A stretch of DNA of 64,000 bases, taken from positions 10,565,501-10,629,500 of the forward strand of contig JAULJL010000005.1 in the NCBI GenBank assembly GCA_030761205.1, read 5' to 3'. A model generated the notes under the pieces. That model saw nothing but the letters and a program-made list of their open reading frames with translations, ran no database searches and was not told the origin of the DNA. Made by a program: the position numbers and the translations under genes. Of this stretch, positions 1 to 10,850 are shown piece after piece (the first letter of the stretch is position 1; each line of letters opens with the position of its first letter). This DNA comes from Fremontodendron californicum (lineage: Eukaryota > Streptophyta > Magnoliopsida > Malvales > Malvaceae).

Positions 1-827
1 AAGGTTCTACTAGCTTAGTGTCACCTATTATAAATAAGTTGCTGAATAAACTAATGAAAGCAAAGAGAAAAAAAAATGAAAATAAATAAGTAGATGGGTA
101 TTGGTAATAGGACGAGAGTGGGAAAGACAAAAGAGAGATAAGGGAGAGAAAGTAGGTACTGGTAATCATTGGTTGTTAAGAAATATTTGAGAGTCTCTTT
201 TATATAAAAATGTAATTGCTATTATAAAATATGCTCATGGTGTATATTTTATAGATTGTAGTTTAAATGGATTATGGAGTAAAGTGGTCAAATTTCATAG
301 TTGAAAACTAATGTTACTTGATTAATAATAGCAGAGATCTAGAATGGAATTTGAAAGTTGGTTTATTGGCTACATATGAAATTAAAATTTCTCCTTTCCT
401 TCTTGGTTCTTAAGTACCCTATTGCAGTGGGAGAGCCAAGTTCTATTAAGTTGGGAGGCCAATATAAAAATATGCATGAAAATAATATAAATCACAGAAT
501 TTTAATACAAGATTAACAATTTTCAGGGGCCAATATATATATATATAATCTTTTGAATCTGGCCTAATTTGCAAGATCGAAATGTAGGAATTTGAGAACT
601 TTTGGGGAGCCATGGCCCCCTATGGTCCTAACTACCCTCCACCGTTACTCTTTTGATTACCTGAGGAATTTGATGTTTAGTCAGGAAAGCATCATGGTCT
701 GTCTAACTATCGGTGTTATTGATTGCCTGAGGAGTTTGATGTTTAGTCTGGAAAGCATATGGTCCGTCTAACTATTGGTGGTTATCGATTTATTATTCTT
801 ATTATTTCCTTTATTCTCTCTATTCAG
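1..827. other. Intron or upstream sequence of the PWWP-type gene, with TE debris
   Basis: No coding exon could be supported here. The stretch ends in a polypyrimidine tract and a tattcag splice acceptor at 821-827, so at least its right part is an intron of the gene that continues at 828. Bases about 425-645 look like an old TE relic: a segment starting gggagagccaag is followed by AT-rich sequence and a ggggagccatggccccc segment. The same kind of motif (aagccaggaattttatttt, then ggggggccg) recurs near 39511-39538. Confidence 0.5.
655..785 (+). repeat. Two-copy tandem duplication, 66-bp period, beside a splice acceptor
   Basis: Units start at 655 (gattacctgaggaatttg) and 721 (gattgcctgaggagtttg). 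They align over their full length with a few substitutions and a short gap. The duplication lies 40-170 bp upstream of the acceptor at 827 and could include branch-point sequence. Confidence 0.85.
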
Positions 828-2125
828 GTGGTACTGTACGTATGGATGCTCGATTGGGTGCCTTTCAAAGACCTGATGCACTAGGAGGTGGAAGCATGGG
901 CCAGGGAGAATCTGATGAGTCTTCTCTTTCTGGTGAGATGTCTCACTTTTATTCCCATGATCATCTTTCTGTGAATGAAGCAGTGTCCAAATGGCAGCTA
1001 AAAGGGAAAAGGAACATACGGAATGTGGCAAAAAGATCCATGGATGCAGCAGAGATAAGAGGTTATGATGGATCTGCTCATGGGATATATCATGAAGAAA
1101 GGGGAACTTTCAGAAAAAGGCCATTAGGTCAGAGTTCTCGTTTAAATCATGACTTTGACGATGATGTTGAAGTGGCTGATTTGAGTGCAAAACGTTTCGG
1201 GACCCAAATGGTTGGATTTGATGATAGAGGATATTTGCGTACACCAAGGGATTCATCCAGAGGTAGAAATAGTTTCAATCATAACATCATTGATTGGGAA
1301 GGCATGCCTTGGGAGAACCATGCTGCTGTGAAAAGAGAGTGGGAGGACAAAGTGTGGCACTTTGATCCAATATTTGCTGCCCATCGTAATTTTCGTGGGA
1401 AGAGAAGATCTATGTTGATAGATGTGGATTTGAAAGTCCAAGCAAGCTATCCGAAAGAACCTGTACCTATTGTTTCATTGATGAGCAAGCTGGATGGGAA
1501 GGCAATAATAGGGCATCCCATTCAAATTGAAGCTCTAGAAGACAGTTCAACTGAGACTCTTTTCCCTACTAATGGTTATTTCAGTAATGGACTAATTAAC
1601 CATGATGGAAATACTTCACTTCAGCCTGCATGGAAGACTGCCAAGAGGACCAATTTGAGGGTCCCACGACCTCACCCACCATTTGCATTGGATAGTTATG
1701 AGGCTGCTGAATATCATTCCTTGGATCATGAAGGAAAACCACCTTTCAAGAAATACAATGTAGGAAGTTCCGATCAAAAGGCACCCTTGGTTAAAAAGAG
1801 CATCTCTCATGTTCCGCGCTCTCCTACTGACAGGAAGTTCCAAAGAAAGTTACCAAAGAAAGTAAGCTTATCTTCTAGCCAGAAAACAAGAACTCTGTCG
1901 TCAATTGGTATAGAACATAATCTCAGTTCTAAGCCTATACTTGATAGCGATAACCATCAAATGGATGGATTAATCAAGCCAGAGTCATCTGGACCCACAA
2001 CAGTGGCTTGCATACCTGTCAAACTAGTATTCAGTAGGTTACTTGAAAAGATCAATAGGCCACCATCAAAAGCAGCTAGTAAAGTGATTCTCTCCACTAC
2101 TGATGCAGTAAGAGATCCATCATAG
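828..2125 (+). CDS. PWWP-domain protein (PWWP1/2/3-like), C-terminal exon only
   Basis: This is the terminal coding exon of a plant PWWP-domain protein of the At3g03140/At1g51745/At3g21295 type, recognised from family-typical segments: SKWQLKGKRNIRN, WEDKVWHFDP and VDLKVQASYPKEPVPIVSLM followed by GKAIIGHPIQIE. The exon begins after the acceptor tattcag (ends 827) and its first two bases complete a split codon. The frame is open through the in-frame ATG at 842 to the TAG at 2123-2125, so 842 need not be the true start. The N-terminal PWWP domain is not in the window. The visible part is basic and low-complexity, with several short nuclear-localisation-like KR clusters. In Arabidopsis these proteins are histone-reader subunits of the PEAT complex (PWWP-EPCR-ARID-TRB), which acts in heterochromatin silencing and histone acetylation control. 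That role is inferred from family membership. Confidence 0.8.
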
Positions 2126-3350
2126 ATTACATTGTATATTGATACAACGGAACATTAAATACTGTCAGCAAAATAAGCATTGCTAATTTTCTCTTTTTGA
2201 CAAAAAGCATTTCCCACAAACGCTACATTGTCATTATTGTCAAGGTGAGCTGTCTGCTTTCTTTCCAATAATTAGATCAACCAGGTAATAAGCATAGAAA
2301 CTAAGTTATATATGATGAACATATTCATTGCTTGTAGCGTTTTTAGGCTTTCACTTTTGCTGAACTCCTGTTTCTGAGGAATCAATGGAAGAAAAGTATT
2401 GTCAGGTAGCAAACAGGTAATGAGAAATTATGCCAGAAGTAGGCAGTTCGGATTTTGCATAAATCTGGTTTCATCAGGCCAACCTATTCCATTAATGCCT
2501 CAGTACAGTTCTAGATTCTGTACTCTTGTTGGAGCAGTCAGGAAATGGACGTCTAGTTTTACCAATGTAAGTAGATTTTGACTATAAAAGGGGACATTTT
2601 ATGGGGAAAATGCTAGCAGTTGGAATCTGTTATTTACTTCTTTCCTTTCCTTTCGCTTTTACCTTTCTTTTTGAGATGTGTACACTTACATTATATATTG
2701 CAACATACTTTTATCTATATGGGAGTAGGTTTCTCACAATGTTCCTTTTGTGACTATAAGTAACAAGAAGTATATCAAAGATAAGATGCTCTAGCAATGC
2801 TTTTCATTTAAGCAGATATGACCCAAATTATCCAAATGGCTAGGTTTTGATAACAGTTTTGTTCCTGCCATATTCCATATTTTGGTGTTTTTTCTGCTCT
2901 TAAGCTATATGTTCAAATTTGTACAGTTACCTGACTCGGTTTCTTCATTTGGTCGCTGGGTTTTAGGTGGTAGACCCTAAACTCCATTTTGGCAAAAAAA
3001 AGAAAACGTAATTACTTATTAACAGCAATGGATCAAGTTTCCAAAGGGACATTCCAGTTTAACTTCTTAGAATTTTTATTTTAGTGTTTCAAAATTAAAC
3101 CTTTGAAGTGGGATGAGTTTTATAAAATAGGATAGGCTAGGGTTAATTACCTATGTAACAAATCTTGAAGAAAAACTTGGGCTGTTTCTTCTTAAAGTTT
3201 GTACTGTAATTAACTATATAAAGAATCATTTCCCTTAACAAGTTTATATTGGGAATCTTAAGTAAAAATTGCTACAAGCAATGCATGAATGCAGCCAGAA
3301 CCAAGTCCCATATACAAATTTCCAAAGTGTTTCGATGGGAAATTTTCTGA
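2126..3350. other. 3' flanks of two convergent genes
   Basis: This stretch separates the stop codons of the plus-strand PWWP-type gene and the minus-strand DUF1218 gene, so it should hold both 3' UTRs. It is AT-rich with no ORF of convincing composition. The short ORF at 2399-2581 has no recognisable domain. I could not assign either poly(A) site. Confidence 0.5.
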
Positions 3351-6300
3351 TCAAGTGAACTGCCGCCTGTTATAAGTATCTTCATGTACAAAAACAGGAT
3401 CTTGAGAGCTCTGGGGTGCGAACTGAGGTTGTCCCATGGCTATGCCACCTTGATTAGGAACAGCTGCATTGCCCCAAGGACCAGTTGTGTTCTTTGCAGT
3501 GTTTAAGGTGAGATAATAGAAGATTCCCACCATGACACTTGCAACGCCCAAGACAGATCCTCCAGCAAAGACTCCAGGTTTCACAACGTAGCAGTAATAG
3601 TTGCCAAAGTACACACTCTCTTCGCCATGTCGATCATTGAGTGCAGAACCAGTTAGCAAGAGAAGGAAAGCTATAACAAATGTGAACCTGCATGAAAATA
3701 TGGAATAAGCATTTCATTAATCACTCAAAAAGGGAAAGTTGGCACACTGCAAGCAACAGCCAACCTATAAACAAAATAAAAGCAATCTCTACATCACTAT
3801 TTGAGCGTAAAACATGGAATACCAGAAGAAAAACCAGAAACTTAATCCTACAAAGTATTCTCTACTCTTTGACTATTAAAGTACATGAACATTCAGGCAT
3901 TTCTTTTCAATCATTAGATGCAGATCTGAGTTTCAGAGGCCAATTTAAGCAACAACAGGTAAAAGCTCTTTCCCCTCAACTTAGTCACTAACCAGTCATT
4001 CTCTAACTAAAACAAGCTGAAGCTTTTATTACAAAGTCTTCTTGATATCCTCTCAAAAGCAACATGAACCTATCTACAAAAAATATTGCAGTAAAATCCC
4101 ATTTCTCTCATCTATCCCTGTACATAGTAAATTATCCAATCAAACGAAAAAAATGAAAGGGTCATAATTTTGGATCCCGAGAAGATGATACTACCAATGT
4201 ACTCTTTGAAGTTTATTTCTCAATGGATTCTCAGGTTGCAGTAGCAAGACAAAGGACTCTAGGACATAAGTCATAATATCACAAACTTCAATAACAAGAT
4301 GGAAAACTTCAAAAATTGCAATCTATAGTTTCATACACCTCCATTCCCTCCAATTCAAAAGTTCTTTCTCCAGGCACATTAACAGTCCAAAGGCTACTCA
4401 TTCTCAACATATAAACCTTGGCTCAATCAACTGGCAAGCAGTAACTGACGTTTTAGTCCTATGCTTCTCAAAGAAATTCCTTCTCTTTCACAGTTGCATT
4501 CAACATGCGATAGCAGCTAGTTAAGCATTCATCCTAAAACCAATAGGCAATAGATAACAACTCCAATTTGAAGGCCACAACAATACCCAAACCAAACTGG
4601 CCTGAAGACAGCACTTATCAGTACCCCTAACATGTAGGCCAAATGCGAACTGAAATATATGGGCCAAACATGCAGACTACAAATATAAATCAACAAACAA
4701 CATACAAGGCAACACATACCCAGCCCCCGAGTTTTGATATCATGTTAAGCACCTAAAATCAATTGCCAATAGATGGAGAAGCCCAAGTCGAGTATAAGAT
4801 CACAATAAACTCCTAACCGAACTAGTGCGAAAGCACCACTTGATATGGTCACCTGATAAATATGCATTTATAGCTATGATGACATTTTGATTCAATCTTC
4901 TAGAATTAAGTGTTGAGGTAAAGCCAAACTGCTACAGCCCCATCATGCAATTGAAAATGCCTAGCGTTTCATCAATTAATTTCTTCCCAATATCTTATCA
5001 AGAAGATGATTATACCTAGTAGATGTTGCCTAAATTACATGGACTTAGTTATAAGCATCCAAGAAAAAATGTGTCTAGATGTTTAATTCGCCCTTTACTC
5101 AAAGTTCAAACTCAAAAAGTCAGCTAAAATATGTCCAAAAGTAGGACGTGTATTTGGGTACATCTTGAAATCATAGGAAATATGAATCCACTTGTAAAAG
5201 CAATAAAATCCATTCAAATCCAAAACTAATTGTTTGCATACCAATCAATATTCTTCGTGTGTATGTATGTGCGTATGCAAATGCACATTTGCAACGTGCA
5301 TGCAAAATCCAGGATAAGTTTCTGGACTGAAAAAAGAAAAAACTGGAAAAAATTCAGACTTAGAAGGACAATGAAGAAGCCATGGATGACTTCACTATGA
5401 GATACCAGCAAAATAACCTTCACTTCAGAACAAACAGGATATCCTTATCTGAAACATAACTCTATGGCATCCAAACTCGAACAAGTTAAGAATTCTTTGT
5501 TTCATCTTAAAAAATTTAAAAAGATAGCATCGACATGAAAGTTTAAAAATGCCACTCAATTTTTTTGTTCACATGCTATTGTGATTATTATTATTATTAT
5601 ATAAATATGCCCTATTCCAGGTCAACAACAGGCATGTGGGGGAAGCTTCTTTTGATTTTAGAAAATACACCTGTCTATCATCAAAAGCTGATTTATTCTT
5701 TTCTCTCAAAGGAAAAAAAAAAAAAAATCAAAAACATCAAACTGAGCAAATTTGGCTTAAAATGATATGGATGATTGTGTCATGGTGTCCTCCTCTTATT
5801 TAAAAAAGAAATAATAACTATCATAAACAAATCAAACTGAACAAAGAGGCCTAGAGTAGTGTAGCGATAAAGGCTACAGATCCTATGAAGGAAGGGCAAG
5901 GTCCTGGTTCCAAAATTTAGTCCCTAGTCCATACCAAAAACAATAAGGGGAAAAAACCATATAATGCAAAAAAAAAATCAGGAATTTTTTTTATCTACAA
6001 GTTGTGTTCGAGAATCACCAAGAAACAACATAGAAGATAAGAGCTTTTGTCCAGTTAGAGTTCCAAGTTTGATGTGTTCTTTTGCAGCAAATACATCCAG
6101 TTGCAATATTAATAATTATTTGAGCTACCAGAAGTGCTGCTGCAGCAGTTAAGCCAAGACCAAGTGCAGGACTCCGGGGATAAGAACATTGTGTACCGGA
6201 GACAAACTTAACTTCCGAAGCCTATAAGAGAGAAAAAGGAACAGTTGGAAGTCACGAGAATTCCAAAAACCATATTCAAGTAAACTTACCTAATGCATGG

Positions 6301-7760
6301 AACAGTATTTGACAACATATCAAAATAAGTATTAGCATATCATTCATATTTTCAGTTTCGCATGCTCCAATTTGAAACTGATTTAAGAAAATTCATTCCA
6401 GCAGGTATTTTGGATAAAATAGATAAACCAAGTATCTTTCACTATTTATACTTCTTTGAAGAAAATAAATCCTGCATTTAAAAATTTCAAATTGTTCAAT
6501 CTGTACTTGTCTTTAGAAGCATGATGCTGTCAACACCGATTCGGCACCTAACAATTTAACTCAGGCTTTCAAAAATAGCATGGAAGCATGAGTGTAAGCA
6601 TCGGCCAAATTTTTTTAATGCAACAGCCATTTATATGAAATAATAGTGCTCCCCATAAAAATGGTGGAACACAGTGACAATGGAGACAAATAAATTGATT
6701 TCAAGGTGCAAAAAAGACCAAAGTCAACTAATGAAATAAACAATTGTTGCAAGAACCTGAGCAAAATCAACTTAAAAGCCAAGCACAAAACCAAACTTAT
6801 GCCAATAAAACATGAAAGTGTTTTAACCAATACTCATTCTATATGTCAGGATGACTAAAAATGATGAAAAAAAAATAGAAACCTCACTGTCCAAAAGTCT
6901 CGCATTAATTGATAAGTCCATGACTTCAAATTCTACATATCAAATCACACTAGTAGCCAGACCAATGAAGCACCAATATTCCATATGCCACTCCGGCCTA
7001 TAATAATTTCTCTCCTCCATTACTTTTCAATAATACCTAACTGTCAAGTACATTGAATTTCTACTTTATTGTGGTTAAGATTGAGAATCTGGTTTTTCTA
7101 TGTTCTGTTTCATACATTCATCCCTTCAGAAGAACTCTAGTGAGAAAAAAGACTAACAAAAAACACTTAGCTAAACATAATGCCATATAAATTGGAATCA
7201 GTTAAACTCAAGGCCATATGCTTAGGTTGGGGTTCCAAAGCAGCAAGATTTATCTTCTTTTTCTCAGTTTCCACAAAAAAAAAAAGAAAAAAAAAAGAAA
7301 AAAAAAAGAATAAACAAAGTTAAGGAACTTGCCATAAGAAATTACAAGTTCAAGCACTAAAAAAATTTAAGCTCTAGTCTTCTACTAAGAAAAAACCATT
7401 GAACCCACTAAAACTATGCTTCCTTTAAGTTAAATTTCATTTTTCACCCCTAGTACATACATAAAAAGGAAAAAAAAAAAAAAAACAGCAGAGATTATCT
7501 TTGAAAGTAACAGTTTTATTCTTTTGCACAGATTTTTATTCACCCAAACACAGGTAGGTGTAAAGCAAAGCAAGAAAATGATGAAAAAAATAAAACAAAA
7601 AGACAAGAATTTACAAGAAACCCGTTACAGAAGATCTAATTAAAACCCCATATATATAATTTACCTTAATCCTAGTAGCTTCAGCAGCAAAACCAGTAGC
7701 GGCTGATAATACCCCCAAAAAGGCCACAACACTGCATAAAACTAAGCCCTTTCTTTCCAT
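3351..7760 (-). CDS. DUF1218 (DESIGUAL/MWL-type) four-helix membrane protein, 3 exons
   Basis: The coding exons on the minus strand are 7760-7665 (96 nt), 6221-6019 (203 nt) and 3687-3351 (337 nt), together 636 nt or 211 codons plus TGA. All junctions are GT/AG (donors at 7664 and 6018, acceptors ending at 6222 and 3688) and the phases match, including the split TGG codon at the second junction. The start MERKGLVLC is the usual start of this family and begins a hydrophobic segment (about residues 4-25). Further membrane segments lie at about 51-77, 93-116 and 139-161. Conserved landmarks include GTQCSYPRS, the CICC cluster, TGSALNDRHG and CYVVKPGVFAGGSVLG. The C-terminus is polar. Family members are small membrane proteins linked to bilateral leaf symmetry and to lignin or cell-wall modification; no biochemical activity can be read here. 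The introns are 1443 and 2331 nt, and the second carries a SINE-like insertion. Confidence 0.92.
5838..5950 (+). mobile_element. tRNA-derived SINE-like fragment in a DUF1218 intron
   Basis: The sequence has a tRNA-like head. An A-box-like segment (gtgtagcgataaaggc) is followed about 45 bp later by a B-box-like segment (cctggttccaaaa), then an A-rich end near 5933-5955. This layout is typical of plant tRNA-derived SINEs. It lies antisense to the host gene in its second intron. I saw no clear target duplication, so the borders are approximate. Confidence 0.5.
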
Positions 7761-7954
7761 CTCTTTCTCTCTTTCACTGTCTTTTGTTGTTGGAAACTGA
7801 GAGTTTCTCTTTGTCTGAAAGAGAGACAAATTACTTAGGAGTAAGGAAGTCTTTTGTCTGAAGGGAAAAAAAAACGTAAAGTTGTGTACCAAGACCAAAG
7901 CTTTGCTGTTTGTGAATTGTGCGTGGCTTTGGGAATTGGGATGTCTTTATGTAA

Positions 7955-7963
7955 TTTTTATAT
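7955..7963 (-). promoter_or_regulatory. Probable TATA box of the DUF1218 gene
   Basis: Read on the minus strand this is tataaaaat, about 195 bp upstream of the ATG at 7760. A start site near 7930 would give a pyrimidine-rich leader (tttctctttctctttc type), common in plant genes. Assigned from motif and position only. Confidence 0.45.
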
Positions 7964-8099
7964 TCTTCTTGTCCAACGAGGGTAGTGAAATAAAAAAATT
8001 ATTATTTGATACATGTTGGAATTGTCACTGATGTGTTTATTTGAGACTAAAATAATGTCATTTTTATTAAGTTTTTATTAAGTTTTGAATAAAATATAT

Positions 8100-8410
8100 G
8101 ATAAATCTCTAATTTCAACTTCACCAATTATGCAACGTTAGTAAATAATTTAATATTAAATAAATAATAAATATAGTAAATAATTAATAAAAATATATAT
8201 TTAGTTTAATGGTATAATTTTTAATATAAAATGAAAAAGTTCAAAGTTCAAATGTCATCACTTATAAAAAAATTGAAAAAATAAATATAAAATCGATTTT
8301 TACCAATTTGACAAAAATTCGATTTTAAGATATATACCAACATAACAAATCATTGATTTTCGATTGAACCGGTTTGATCGATTTATCCGATCAATTTTTT
8401 TAACATTGCA
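8100..8410. repeat. Dispersed AT-rich repeat, copy 1 of 3
   Basis: The core aataaaaatatatatttag followed by tttaatggtata recurs at about 51140-51490 and 58715-59060. All three copies are then followed by a ttcaaa/tttaaat...atca..cttataaa segment and a run of cgatttt and (c)ggttt(g)atcgat-type words. The copies are clearly diverged. I could not fix the termini. Confidence 0.6.
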
Positions 8411-9040
8411 ATTAAAAAACTCAAGTTCTTATTAATAATGAAAGAGAAAGAAAACTCAAGTTTTTTTTAGCATTAAAAAAGCAACAAAACATTTAGGGAG
8501 ATGAAAAGGAAACATAATTTTTTTTTAATTTAATGGTTAATATTTATGACCATATTTATTATTTCATACTTCAACTTTTGAATTAATTTTTTTTTCTTTT
8601 TAATGTAAAGGTTTTTGGTGGAGAATAAAAAGAAAAAGAAAAAAAAAAATCCAAAATTGCAGTTAATATATATGGTATGAAACTCAATCCTTGAATTTAA
8701 ATTTTTTTATCTTTTTGTTTTTCCATCTTCCATCATTGAATTAAGTATGGATTGTTCCATTTATTCATTTTCAGTATAATTATTTTCTTATATTGAGGAT
8801 AGAAAAATTCGATCGAACTAAATTCTTTCAATAAGAAAAATATAAATCACTCATTAAGTCAAATGTTCATATACTTATGATATAATAATTAGATTAAAAG
8901 GCAATTTGGCAAACAAGTTTCAACAAGGTTCCCATGGATTCATGATTAATATAATTAAGGTTCTATTTGATACATGCTTTTGCTTTTTATTATTTATTAT
9001 TTATTCAATTATTTTTGTAAAAATAACATCTATCTCTGCA
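8411..9040. other. AT-rich intergenic sequence
   Basis: Only homopolymer runs and AT-rich sequence are visible. I found no ORF, TIR or RNA gene that can be supported. Confidence 0.5.
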
Positions 9041-9504
9041 GGCGCTCTATTCAGCAATACAGGATGTCCCTGCATAACTTCTTGCAGTATTTTCCATACA
9101 ATCGGTCCTTTTTCCCGAATTTTACTCTTAGCAACTCCTATGTTCGGAGCAAGATGTTGTCTACTTAGATCGCGAATTACAAATGTCTGGAAAAGCTCTA
9201 TTGCTATTTCGCGAGGCAATCCACATCGAGGTAATGAAAGTGAGAGGCCAACAACAATGACAGAACGTCCCGAATAATCGACTCGTTTGCCAAGCAAAGT
9301 CTCACGAAATCTTCCCTCTTTGCCTTCAATTACAACTGAAAACGACTTGTAAACCTTATTATGACCGTCCCTCATTGGTTGTCCGCGGATTCCATTATCA
9401 AGAAGTGTATCCACGGCTTCTTGTACCAATTTTTCCTGACACATTACTAATTCCCCTGGCATAGATCTACTTGTTGTTAATAGATCGGTAAGAGTATTAT
9501 TTCG
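9041..9504 (-). pseudogene. rpoC1: Plastid-derived rpoC1 fragment (NUPT), truncated at both ends
   Basis: The minus-strand translation matches an internal part of the chloroplast RNA polymerase beta' subunit, which every plant plastome encodes: NNTLTDLLTTSRS, then MCQEKLVQEAVDTLLDNGIR, GRFRETLLGKRVDYSGRSV, GLPREIAIELFQTFVIRD and VMQGHPVLLNRAP. The match begins at 9504 (tcgaaataat on the minus strand) and stops at 9041, just after NRAP, where the native protein continues toward the catalytic NADFDGD motif, which is absent. There is no start codon, and flanking nuclear DNA is AT-rich and repetitive. Apparent substitutions in conserved positions (for example GLSLSLPRC) fit an old, non-functional transfer. 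The frame is still open across the whole fragment, as expected for a short insertion. Confidence 0.93.
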
Positions 9505-10850
9505 AAAACAAGTAAACAAAAGTAAAGGCGATTTTGAAATCAGATTTAAACTAAAGTTAACAATAAGAATGAGAAAACAAGTAATTAAGAAGAATCAAAT
9601 ATGAAAAATATGGTTAAGGTTTCATTCTCCACCACTAGACATCATTAAGAATCAATTTCATATCTACCAACATTAATTAGCTATCAAAGTTAACAACCGT
9701 AGATAACAACAAGCTCTGTTACCCCAATCTTTCCTTAGTTTGTCGTTAAATGGAACAAGCTCTCTATTTAATCTCTAACTATCAAACAACCTAGAATAAG
9801 CTCTCTAAGTTCAATTTAATAGCAGCTTTATGATGAGAAAGATAAGTTGATCTAAGCAACAAACACATAAGCTCGGATTGTTCAACTTAGGTTATGTTCC
9901 ACTTTGCAATTATTGAAAACTTGACCATAATCATTAATCACAAATTGCTACTTATGAATAGAAAATCAAGACAATTACACAGATCAAGACTCCTAAACTA
10001 GCATTAGACAATTATCAAGATTTATCTAGTTGGCCACCTAAACAAATCAAAACATCATCATGAACAATTTTAATGGAAGAACATAAGCAACTTTGATAGA
10101 AAACAATGATAGATAGATTCTAAAAATTAATTACATAACATGTCTAGGGTTTTGAAATCACCCTTAACCAAATAAAAGTTTAGCCTAGCATAGGCATATA
10201 TAATATATTCATAAAACTAAAAAGAAAATAAAAGAGTGGAGAAAAATAAAAGAATGGAGAAGAAGAAGAAGAATGATGATCCTTGAGTCTCCTCAAAAGA
10301 TGTCTAGTTTGTGGCTCAAAAGATGGTATTTATAGAGCTTTAAAAACCCTGAGAATAAGTCCTTGCCGCACAAGTAAGCCTGGAGGTGCAAAAATCACGT
10401 TTTCACCTTTTTTTCAGATTTGCGATTAGGGTTTTTCTGGCCGCAGGATTCTTTAGGGAGATCTTCTAGCGCCATTTTGAATACCCATTTCTTATCCGAT
10501 TTGGGCTCATAATATATCGTTGCAAAGATAATCAAGTCAAATTCAAAAGTCAAGAGGAAGTTTCTTCAAATAAAGATTCTAACATCATGTTTTCCTTACA
10601 ACAAGATCCAGAGGTCAAATCTGTCTGATTGTTTTTCAACTAGAAATTGATATTTTTGATTCCCAAGTCTTCTTCCATCTTGTGATTATGATTTTGTAAG
10701 CTATTTACCATCATTATTGACATCTTTTGACTTCATTCTCCTTATTGTACCTAAAATTCAAGAACATATTATAAGTAAACAAGATAAAGATCGAAAACAT
10801 AACAAAAACTAAAGGTAGAAAGGCATAAAATGTATATTTTATGAGCTTAT
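9505..10850 (-). mobile_element. LTR-like repeat that truncates the copia element
   Basis: On the minus strand it begins TGATAAGCTCATAAAATATA exactly where the copia reverse transcriptase reading frame breaks off (10850/10851). This start looks like a plant retrotransposon LTR. No coding capacity was seen inside. The other end reaches the plastid fragment at 9504. I could not find the matching target duplication or a second LTR, so this may be a solo LTR or a deletion-truncated element. Borders other than the start are uncertain. Confidence 0.5.

Noticed and set aside
8906..9277. Plus-strand 123-aa ORF
   Set aside because: Antisense shadow of the plastid-derived rpoC1 fragment.
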